Below, piece by piece: positions 56,382 to 64,000 of a stretch of DNA of 64,000 nucleotides; position 1 is the stretch's first letter, and the number at the start of each line of letters is the position of its first letter. The stretch lies in contig CANTUQ010000081.1 of NCBI GenBank assembly GCA_947683425.1, positions 8,428,501 through 8,492,500 of the forward strand, read 5' to 3'. The translations under genes and the position numbers were made by a program. The notes under the pieces were generated by a model. It was not told the DNA's origin, searched no databases, and worked only from the letters and a program-made list of their open reading frames with translations. Origin of the DNA: Excoecaria cochinchinensis. Taxonomy: Eukaryota > Streptophyta > Magnoliopsida > Malpighiales > Euphorbiaceae.

Positions 56382-56642
56382 TGTCGCGCTCGCGATAGAG
56401 ACCATAGTCTCTTCGCTGCGCGTGCACGACGGACTTCGAGATTGCAGGGAGGAGGGAAAAGACTGACTTTGTCACGCTCGCGACTCTATCGCAATCGCGA
56501 CAGAGAGTCTAAACATCACTATCGCGTGCTCGCGACAGCATATGCCAGCATTGCGCTCGCGACAGAGAGCACACAATATCTTTTGCCCCGCGACAGCACA
56601 GCCCAAGATCACCGGTCTCTGTCGCGCTCGCGACAGAGTCGT
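56382..56642. repeat. Palindromic word cluster, E4
   Basis: TGTCGCGCTCGCGACAGAG and variants, about seven copies. Confidence 0.85.
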
Positions 56643-57050
56643 GATTTCCAGAATCTGCAGCATTCTGCAGATCGCTTCCTCTCCCAAAACTCATACACAA
56701 ACACACAAATCACATCCAATGGCCTCTTACCTCGAATCCAGCCACCCATCACCATCAATACCCCTAATATAACATTTATCATCAAGTAATTTCACACCAA
56801 ACATCAATTCAAACTCGCAATCCAAAAATTATCAAACCCAGAAATTTGCAGCAAAACCACATCAAATCCTCACAATCACTACAATAATCCCATACTCATG
56901 CAAAATTACCTTACCCAAATAAAAACCCATAACATACATGCCATATTAGGAGCATATCACAACCCAATTTCCAGAAATCACCAAGGACACATACATGAAC
57001 ATATTTACATACAAAAATAGGAAATTTCCCAAACCTTGAATCCTTTGCTC

Positions 57051-57112
57051 CTAATGCTTAGATCCACTAGGTCCCGCCTTCTCTTTACCCTTCGGTTCAT
57101 GAGGAGGCTCAA
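57051..57112 (-). CDS. Conserved LTR tail exon, E4 copy
   Basis: A 62-nt exon after GATGTTTAG, encoding (V)EPPHEPKGKEKAGPSGSKH and a TAG, one codon longer than E1. Donor GTGAGT at 57226. In phase 1 the leader exon has a TAA eight codons upstream and no ATG between, so it is not translated from the leader. Confidence 0.6.
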
Positions 57113-58314
57113 CTAAACATCAAACCATCAATGCACACAAACTCAAAACCCTAACTTCAAACCCAAAACCAGAAAAATGCAAGGAAGAAGAAGAAAAAGA
57201 TGAAGAACCTGGACTACACAACTCACCAAGGACAAAACAAGGAGATGATTAATTTCCACCACTTGAGGCTTGAATCCAAGCTAGGGCACCACAATGAAGG
57301 AGAAGAGAAAGAAGAGATAGGAAGAGAGGAGAGAACGAGATTGAGGGAGCAGAAATTCTGCTTTCCCTTTCTCTTTCTTCTTTTTTAATCCTTCCTTCCC
57401 CCCTCTTGCCAAGTGTCCTCATCCTAATGGTGGAATTCAATCACCCAAACCCAACAAATATACATCATGGACACACAACGAACACCCTACTAAAACACAC
57501 CCTACCATGGTATGAGCGACCACACATAATGCAACTCCTACTAGATACACCCCACTATGGTATGAATGCTCACACATAACATAACCCACTAATGCATATC
57601 CTACTATGATATGCTCATGCACACACTATCACAACCCATAAAACATGCAGTGTACGAAAAATGCCCTTTATACATGTCAAAACTCATACAATGTACATGC
57701 ACAAACATGGCTCATAATACTAGGGGGCAAACGGGGTGTGATAAATTATGCATGACCTGCAAGAGTCAGTCTAATGGATAGTTAGGCATGCCTGAAAGAG
57801 TCCTTTTACTGTAGCCTCTGTACTGTTCTAGACCCTGATTCGGTCCCCGTTTAGTTCCTCGCGAACTTCTACGTGTTCGAATCTTGTTTAAGATTCCTCT
57901 GTAAAATGTTTTGAAAAGAGATAAAATGATATTATTTTCCCGATTCATACTAGTAAGGTACCACTATGTGACAATTCGTACCCGTAAGGTACCGTTATGT
58001 GACGATTCGTACCCATAAGGTATCGCTATATGGCGATTCGTACTCGTAAGGTACCTCTACGCATTTACTTCTTATCCACTACTTTGAGTCAACAGGGTTA
58101 TGATTTGTTCTGATATGATCAAAAGTATGTGAATCCGAATGAGTATGGTTATAAGCATATGAATCTATATGAGCACATGAATATGTTTATTGAACCTTTG
58201 AATGGATTTTCCCTTGTGTTTATATCTTATGATCATCAGTATGCCATTTCGTATGTGCTTTGCCTTGACGACCATTTTGAATGGCCGTCCATATTATAGT
58301 TGTTTGTTTCCCCA

Positions 58315-58352
58315 CTAAGCATTATCGCTTAGCACGGTATTTTCACCCGTGC
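58315..58352 (+). promoter_or_regulatory. Conserved double stem-loop, E3
   Basis: CTAAGC-ATTATC-GCTTAG (6 bp) then GCACGG..CCGTGC and AGGTGCGG. Confidence 0.8.
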
Positions 58353-59508
58353 AGGTGCGGAGATGTATAGCTTTTGGGAGAGTCACTGCCAGTCAAGCCA
58401 ACACAGAGGGATTAGTGTTAGGGCTTTATTTTTTGTAGCATGATTCTTTTGTAATAGAACTCTCTATGTAGTATTTTTGGTACAGCTTCCGCATTGTATA
58501 TTCTGGATATGTAACTATTTTGTAATATCAGTTTTTGATCAAAACATTATTGTAATGAATTTTGGTTATATTAATAAATGATCATTCTGATGTTCTGAAA
58601 AGTTTTATTTTTCGCTCTATTTTAGTATGTATAAGGTGTTTGAATGTCTATTTCTGTATCCTTTGTGTGGTGATACCCATGCTCATACGGCATCTCACTC
58701 CCTTGCGGATGGGTTCGCCTACGTATGGGAAGGGGGTGTTACAACTAGAAGTCTTTTGTTGGAGTCTCTTTTGTCTTCTGCTGTTTTTGTATAAGGATTT
58801 TGGTTTTGGCAAATGTAATTTTGTAAAAGAAAAATTATTTTTGTATATGTATATGTTAAATGTTTACAAATTCCTTTTGTAAAATGATATGATTTGTCAC
58901 ACCCCGTTTGCCCCCTAGTAGAATGAGCCTGTCTGTATGAGTAAGCATTCGTATGTGTTCAGCATATCATAAGGGTATTTTAGTAAAATGCATGTTTTTG
59001 GGTTTTGTTAGTATGTGGGTGCATATATGGCATTAGGGTGTGAATTATTTGGGTAACAGTTGTGTGCACTTGAGTATACCATTGTAGGGTGTATTAAGTT
59101 GGGATATGCTTGTGTGTGTGTGTTCATACCATTGTAGGGTGTGCATTAGTTGGGAAGTATTAGGTGTGTGTAGTGCATGTTAGTTTGGTGTGATTGGTTG
59201 GCTTCACCAATAGGAAATTGACACATACTTAGGGCAAAGAAAAGAAAAAGAAAAAGGGAAGAAAGAAGAGAAAATAGCAGATTCACGTTTTCTCCTTCCC
59301 TCACCTTCTTCTTCTTCATTTTCTTCATTCTAAGAATTGTGGTGTGGATTCAAGCTTGTATTGGTGAAGTTAATCATCTCTTTGCATTTTGTTGGTAAGT
59401 CACTGCATTTCTCATCTTATTTTCCATTCGTTTCATCTCCTTCTTCTTCCTTGGGTTTAGAATAAACTTAGGGTTTACATGATTGTATGTTCTTTGTTGT
59501 GTTGTTAG

Positions 59509-59567
59509 TTGATCTCCCTCGCGATCCAAAGGGCAAGGAGGTCGCTGGACCTAGTGGAGCTAAGTGA
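59509..59567 (+). CDS. Conserved LTR tail exon, E2 copy
   Basis: A 59-nt exon after GTGTTGTTAG, encoding (V)DLPRDPKGKEVAGPSGAK and a TGA, phase 1. Intron candidate 59395-59508. Compared with E1, after the first three codons all sense-codon differences are in third positions and the 16-residue protein is unchanged. Confidence 0.65.
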
Positions 59568-59849
59568 TTGAAGTTTAGAATCTCAGGTTTGGGAATTACA
59601 TTTGTGAATTGTGGTTGAATTGAACTTACTGTAAGTTTCTAGGGTTTATGTTCTTGTATGTGGTTATGCATGATTTTAGTTGTAATAAGTGTTGAATTAA
59701 GTTGATTATATGTCATTTTGATGCTTGAATGATTTTCTGGAAGGTAAGAACTGATTTGTGTGATTTTGATTCAAGTTTGGAGTTGATTCTGTGTTCTGGG
59801 AAATTCTAGAAAATCGGGTTACTGTAGAAAAATTCTCGTTTGCTGTGTC

Positions 59850-60240
59850 TGTCGCGTGACTAGCTAAGAAGAGAGGCAAGTCACGAGACGTGACTTCCAG
59901 TCACGACTCGTGACCTGCCAGAATGAAGCCAGTCACGAGTTGTGGCTGCCTGTCACAACTCGTGACCAGCCGAGGAAGGCAGTCACGAGGCGTGACTTCC
60001 AGTCACGACTCGTGACCGGCCTGAGAGAGAGTCACGATAGACAGTTACGTGTGACCAGCTGAAAGAAAGAAGCCAGTCACGAGACGTGACACCCTGTCAC
60101 GACTCGTGACCAGCAAGAGAGAAAGGCGTGACCAGCAAAAGAAGAAGCCAGTCACGAGACGTGACTTCCAGTCACGTCTCGTGACCAGCCTTGTGAGGAG
60201 GCCAGTCACGAGTTGTGATGCCAATCATGACCCGTGACCG
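59850..60240. repeat. Palindromic word cluster, E2
   Basis: Repeats of AGTCACGAGACGTGACTTCC and AGTCACGACTCGTGACC, about ten hairpin-capable units of 35-45 bases. Same word class as E1. Confidence 0.85.
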
Positions 60241-60310
60241 GCCAACCTTGTTGGTCACCTCCGTTTGGCCTATTTTCCGAAATTTCCCAGTTTTAGCTCA
60301 ACAATGAATT

Positions 60311-60559
60311 CCAGAGACGGAATCGTTCTTTCCGTCTCTATTTTTAGAGACCGAAACGCTCATTCCGTCTCTAAAAATAGAGACGGAAAGCACTATTCCG
60401 TCTCTATTTTTAGAGACGAAAACGTCCCTTCCGTCTCTAAAAATAGAGACGGAATATTTTGGTCTCTAATTTTTAGAGACCGACGAAATAGAGACGGAAA
60501 ATTTCCGTCTCTATTTCCGTCTCTATTTTCCGTCTCTATTTCTCAGATTTCTTGTAGTG
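60311..60559 (-). mobile_element. CACTA-type terminal fragment
   Basis: Ends in CTTGTAGTG (60551-60559), the reverse complement of CACTACAAG, the CACTA terminal motif. Preceded by about ten subterminal CCGTCTCTA/TAGAGACGG units, several arranged as CCGTCTCTATTTTTAGAGAC hairpins. The opposite CACTAC end is missing, so it is truncated. Confidence 0.8.
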
Positions 60560-60792
60560 GTATAATTTGCTTTGTATCTGTTTGGTGACACCTTTACTAA
60601 TACGGTGTATCACTCCTTATCGGATGGGATTACTTACGTATGGGTAGGGGGTGTTACATGATTATATGTATATGGATTTATTATCTATTAATTAAATGCA
60701 TTTGTTATCTTTCTCTTGATTTGAGTTTGTATATGTATATGTTCGCGTAGCGCAACCGGCATCCTTCCAATGGGGGTGTTGGGGGAGTTACA

Positions 60793-61398
60793 TATCTAAC
60801 TTCCTAACTATGTTCACCCCTCGATGAGCAGTTATGGAGTCAAAGTATATCATTCACTACTTAAGATAACTTTGGTGGTCTCAACTCTAAGAATACTTGC
60901 ACCACTGTTATGTAGAGATTCCTCACTGATATAGATCTAATATCCATGTGATGATTCTCATAGCAGGTCTCCAATGTACTTGTTTTTTTAACTAGCATTC
61001 ACATATCAGTTTTGATCATCTCCATGATCACAGTTATGAGAACATCTGCTTGAACCTTTTAAAAGTATAACGTGTGGTAGTCTATCTATATCAATAATGT
61101 CTTATAGTTTATCCATATTAATAATGTCCTATCTTATTAATGCTATGGCTAAAGATATTTCGGTATTAACACATTTGCACGCAATAGGCATCTCATATTA
61201 TGAACTCTTTCATTATTGCCTTTGCACTGTGTTTATAATATCAAGGACTTCATTTATTAATTTAAGATATAAAATCAAACTAGAGGTAATCATAACATAG
61301 TATTAATAAAATGAATTATGCCTTTCCATAAATAATAATAAGTTTATATACATGATAAAGTTTCCTATTCTATATGGGCTTTAGGGCATACCCCTAAA
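60793..61398 (-). repeat. C1 copia-like LTR remnant, right piece
   Basis: On the minus strand GGGGTATGCCCTAAAGCCC followed by AT-rich sequence, and CTCCATAACTGCTCATCGAGG near 60820-60840, resembling Ty1/copia LTRs known from plants. No gene. The ends are not defined. Confidence 0.45.
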
Positions 61399-62300
61399 AT
61401 GTTGTGGTTTAATTTTGAGTTATTGTCCTCCTATTATTGATTTAGGTGATGATGTTTTATATTAGAGACACACTTTAGCGGGGTTTTGTCTGTAGCTTCA
61501 ACATATGTATCTCTAGCCGATATGGGATTTCATTCTAATGACGTGTGGAATCTTGTTTGGCAGGTCCTGAAAGGGTTCATTCATTTTTATGGTTAGCATG
61601 TCAAAGCAAGCTTCTTACTAATTCGGAGAGGTTCAGAAGACATATTTTAGATTCTGATAGTTGTCCTTTATGTCACTCTACAGTTGAATCTCATCTTCAT
61701 TTTATAAGAGATTGTGTGTTTATCTCTCTGGTGTGGTATAAGTTGTTGCATGTGAAAGATAGGACAACCATTTTTAGTGTTCCTTTAAAAGAGTGGCTTA
61801 TGCTGAATTTAAATGGCTATTTTTGCAGTACCCTTCATAATGATTAGGCTATCATTTTTAATTTTATTTGTTGGTTGAGCTAGAAGTGCCGCAATCTGCA
61901 TGTGTTTGAAAATCAAAGGTTGAATTTTAACTCAAAAATTGATATTATTAGCAGCTCTGTTATGGCTTTGTTTCATGCTTTAGATGTTCTTAATCCTATT
62001 CATCAATTGGGTGTTATTAAAAGGGAGATTCAAATTGGTTAGTAAGCTTTTTCCTTAATGTTGTTGTACTCAACACGAATGGCACATATAGACGGTCCAT
62101 CAATCCAGCTTCAGCTGAAGGTTGTTTCGGGGATGTGCAAAATTTGACTTGACTCGAATAACCCAACCAAAACTAGCTATTTGGGTAGGATTGTTTGAGT
62201 AGTTTGGTTCGATTCAGTTCAGGTGTTAAAAATTTTGAAACTTTAAGTTTCGGTCGGGTTAAAACACCTTTAAACTCGGCCCACCCGAACTTCCTTCCCA

Positions 62301-62688
62301 TATAAAAGGGAAGAATCAACACTCTCTCTCATTTTTGCCCCTTTTCACACAGCAAATCCCTCAAATTGCCACCCTCTTCCCTCTGCCCTTTACCTTTCAT
62401 TCCGCTTGTCACCACTGTCTGTAGCCACCGCTCGTCGCCACTGCCTGTAGCCCTTCCCTTGCGTTTGGCAGTTGCTAAATCCTATTCTTTCTCCAGTATC
62501 TATCTTCCTTGCAAGGTATGTGATTTATTTGGCTTAATTTGGCTTTCTATCATTTAAAGAGTTTGGTGATCGGATTCTTGTTAATGGCGATTTTGTAGCT
62601 TGGCTATGCACAATTGATGGCTCCTTCTTCTGCACCTGAAGGCCTACCCAGCGATAACGAGTTGTATATTTTGTTACTTCGATTTTGA
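62301..62688 (+). other. Captured 5' end of a host-like gene
   Basis: TATAAAAGGG (62301) is followed by a CT-rich leader (62320-62345), a donor GCAAG|GTATGTG (62515/62516), an acceptor TTTTGTAG|C (ends 62598) and an ATG at 62617 opening a 23-codon frame MAPSSAPEGLPSDNELYILL to TGA 62686-62688. This is promoter, leader exon, intron and start-exon architecture inside a transposon-like insertion. I do not recognise the parent gene. Confidence 0.45.
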
Positions 62689-62860
62689 TCGGGACTTGAA
62701 TATGGCGAAATTGAATTCATTTTTTATTAAAATTGATTTTGGGGTTTTGATTTTTGAGGCAAGCGATTGATCAAGGAATTGCTTATATTATTTTCTTATG
62801 GGCCTCGAGATTACATATATCTTCCATTGATTTTTTTTTAAAGATGTTTGGATTTCTTCT

Positions 62861-63310
62861 GATTCTTTTTGTTCTTTCTACTCACATTGAGTTGAGAAAA
62901 TTGCAGCAATTTTTGTATTTATTTATTGATGATAAAAATATTCTTCATACAAAATTCTGCTTCTGCTGGTAAGTGTTAATAGCTAGCAAAATTAACTTCA
63001 GGTAATTTGGGCATGTCGGTTCGGAGTTCGAAAAAATTCGAGTTATTTAATTCAGGACCATATTCTTCATACAAAATTCGAGTTATTTAATTCAGGACCA
63101 TATTTCTTCAGATTCTTTTTGTTCTTTCTACTCACATTGAGTTGAGAAAATTGCAGCAATTTTTGTATTTATTTATTAATGATAAAAATATTCTTCATAC
63201 AAAATTCTGCTTCTGCTGGTAAGTGTTAATAGCTAGCAAAATTAACTTCAGGTAATTTGGGCATGTCGGTTCGGAGTTCGAAAAAATTCGAGTTATTTAA
63301 TTCAGGATCA
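62861..63310 (+). repeat. 200-bp tandem duplication
   Basis: 62861-63060 and 63111-63310 are nearly identical (GATTCTTTTTGTTCTTTC to TTCAGGA(C/T)CA). The 50-base spacer contains a partial third copy of the CATACAAAATTCGAGTTATT segment. Both copies lie within the insertion. Confidence 0.9.
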
Positions 63311-63790
63311 GTTCGGGTGATAATTTTAGAAAAATCGAGTTTCGGAGTGACCTGAACTTAACGTTGCACACCTCTGGTATTTGGAGGGGTGGTTATTTGG
63401 TTTCACTTGGTAAATGCAATGCTTATAGGGATGAACTTTATGGAGTTTTCTATGGAGTTCAGGAGGCTAGGAGTGTTGGTGGGAAAAAATTAACAAATTT
63501 AGATTGACAATGTTAGTTCACGCCCTTTGTTATGTTTGAACTTTTCTTGTGCCTACTATGGATCTCATCAAGCATATATAATGGTTCTTAGCTAAAGAGG
63601 TTTGGGAAGTTACCATCAAACATGTTTATAGCGAAGCCAATTCAATAGTTGATGGTCTTGTTAATCTGACTTTCGAGCAGACTACTCACTTCAAGTGGTA
63701 TACTGAAACTCCATTTTGTGTTCTTCACATTCCCAGTAGGGATAGGTTTGGTTGTTCTTTTATTCGTTTCGCAAGGCAGTAGTCCTCTCT

Positions 63791-64000
63791 ATTGTTTCTT
63801 TTTTCTCTTTAAGAAAAAGAGAAAGTTCTTTCAACTACTCCACTGAACTTCGCTTCGGGATTTTGTGCTTCCATCTAAAATTGAATTAAGGTTATTATGG
63901 GCATTTTACCTCTTAGATATTTGAATAGATTGTTCAGTAGAGTAATAAAATTGCACTTTTTTTTTTGTTTTTCTCTTTTTTATATTTGCAACTAAATGTA
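63791..64000. other. No feature seen
   Basis: T-rich sequence at the window edge without recognisable coding or repeat content. Confidence 0.6.

Larger units (their letters stand above)
55238..57743 (-). mobile_element. E4: solo LTR in E3
   Basis: 2506 bp, duplication AATTA (55233-55237 and 57744-57748). Its minus-sense start is TATCACACCCC, the expected TG having become TA. Subfamily I. It holds a hairpin cassette (about 56190-55648), a word cluster and a tail exon with intact splice sites. Confidence 0.88.
53564..58743 (+). mobile_element. E3: solo LTR in E8, split by E4
   Basis: TGTAACACCCCGTTTGCCCCC..GGGTGTTACA, duplication ACTAG (53559-53563 and 58744-58748). Own sequence 53564-55237 and 57749-58743, about 2.67 kb. 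Subfamily I start (GTTTGCCCCCTAG) as in E1, E2, E4 and E5. Its hairpin cassette (about 57776-58352) has four GTACC..GGTACC hairpins instead of two. The 3' splice site of its tail exon is mutated (CTAA). Confidence 0.9.
58895..60658 (+). mobile_element. E2: solo LTR in E8, with deletion and CACTA fragment
   Basis: TGTCACACCCCGTTTGCCCCC..GGGTGTTACA, duplication TGATT (58890-58894 and 60659-60663), 1764 bp. It aligns with E1 up to about 60310 and again from about 60561, but about 1 kb of E1-equivalent sequence, including the hairpin cassette, is missing and replaced by a 250-bp CACTA-like piece. Confidence 0.9.
47509..60792 (+). mobile_element. E8: solo LTR, split by E7, E3 and E2
   Basis: TGTCACATCCC..GGGGGAGTTACA with duplication TATCT (47504-47508 and 60793-60797). 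Own sequence is 47509-49380, 53279-53563, 58749-58894 and 60664-60792, about 2.43 kb. It has the shared LTR plan: leader donor at 47880, tail exon at 48014-48063, word cluster at 48497-48710, its own divergent hairpins (GAGGCTTCGGCCTC near 49195) and the double stem-loop at 53478. The start CCCAAATATGGCCTAGT resembles E6 and E7, forming subfamily II. Confidence 0.88.
62129..63375. mobile_element. DNA-transposon-like insertion in the RNase H remnant
   Basis: Interrupts an otherwise continuous RNase H reading. The ends are imperfect inverted repeats (GGGGATGTGCAA at 62129-62140, TTGCACACCTCT at 63364-63375), and the subterminal sequence CGAATAACCCAACC resembles plant hAT-type non-autonomous elements. 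I cannot define a clean 8-bp duplication. It carries gene-like sequence (62301-62688) and a tandem duplication. Confidence 0.55.
61435..63790 (+). pseudogene. LINE-type zf-RVT and RNase H remnant, split by an insertion
   Basis: 61545-61847 encodes GPERVHSFLWLACQSKLLTN and CPLCHSTVESHLHFIRDC, the zinc-binding domain that follows reverse transcriptase in plant LINEs. The part just upstream (GDDVLY.RHTLAGF, NDVWNLVWQ) is in other frames. Downstream come LNTNGTYRRSINPASAEGCF (the start of an RVT_3-type RNase H) up to 62130 and, after the insertion 62129-63375, WRGGYLVSLGKCNAYRDELYG and WEVTIKHVYSEANSIVDGLVN (its end). Several stops and frame changes. The reverse transcriptase itself is not present, so this is either a 5'-truncated LINE or a derived RNase H-like gene fragment. 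Confidence 0.7.

Noticed and set aside
61545..61847. Intact small zinc-finger gene
   Set aside because: It begins at a non-ATG codon in mid-domain, is flanked by the rest of the LINE/RNase H reading in other frames, and is cut by an insertion.

Overview
The window looks like plant heterochromatin. It is AT-rich, carries no intact host gene, and is almost entirely LTR retrotransposons inserted into one another. Zinc-knuckle gag proteins, a chromodomain integrase, an initiator-Met primer site, TG..CA LTR ends with 5-bp target duplications, a CACTA-type terminal sequence and a LINE zf-RVT/RNase H remnant all point to a flowering plant; I cannot name the species. For reference I label the elements A1, T1-T3, C1 and E1-E8.

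Layout. 1-3267: 5' part of an Athila-like element (A1, minus) inserted in T1. 3268-23857: T1, a decayed Tat/Ogre-like element (minus; gag, protease and G-patch remnants), split by T2 (5054-19336, plus; target duplication GTACC), a 14.3-kb non-autonomous Tat relative with a gag-like frame and a long satellite-like 3' region. T1 lies in the LTR of an older Tat-type element, T3 (23858-24483 and 46425-47430). T3 is also split by E6 (24484-46419, minus, duplication ATATT), an element with two ~4.16-kb LTRs around an interior of only 863 bp. One E6 LTR is split by solo LTR E5 (25365-28511, duplication TGTGA) and by E1 (31254-40850, duplication CCAAG), a young chromodomain Ty3/gypsy element with broken pol. 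C1, a copia-like LTR remnant (47431-47508 and 60793-61398), holds solo LTR E8 (47509-60792, duplication TATCT), itself split by solo LTRs E7 (CCAAT), E3 (ACTAG, containing E4, AATTA) and E2 (TGATT, containing a CACTA fragment). 61435-63790 is a LINE/RNase H pseudogene split by a DNA-transposon-like insertion.

How the parts work together. E1-E8 form one lineage with a shared LTR plan: U3; a leader exon ending in a GTAAGT-type donor; a 3' splice site; a 50-62 nt exon with a conserved reading frame (KGKE core) ending in a stop; a cluster of palindromic words; a series of small hairpins ending in a double stem-loop; the LTR end; and an initiator-Met primer site. In E1 and E6 a phase-1 5' splice site lies just before the 3' LTR and matches the phase of that exon. 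I therefore propose that these elements splice the end of their polyprotein mRNA into the 3' LTR to add a short basic tail. This is the most interesting candidate system here. The two non-autonomous elements, E6 and T2, independently kept the gag N-terminus and nucleocapsid, duplicated a zinc motif, and lost capsid and pol.
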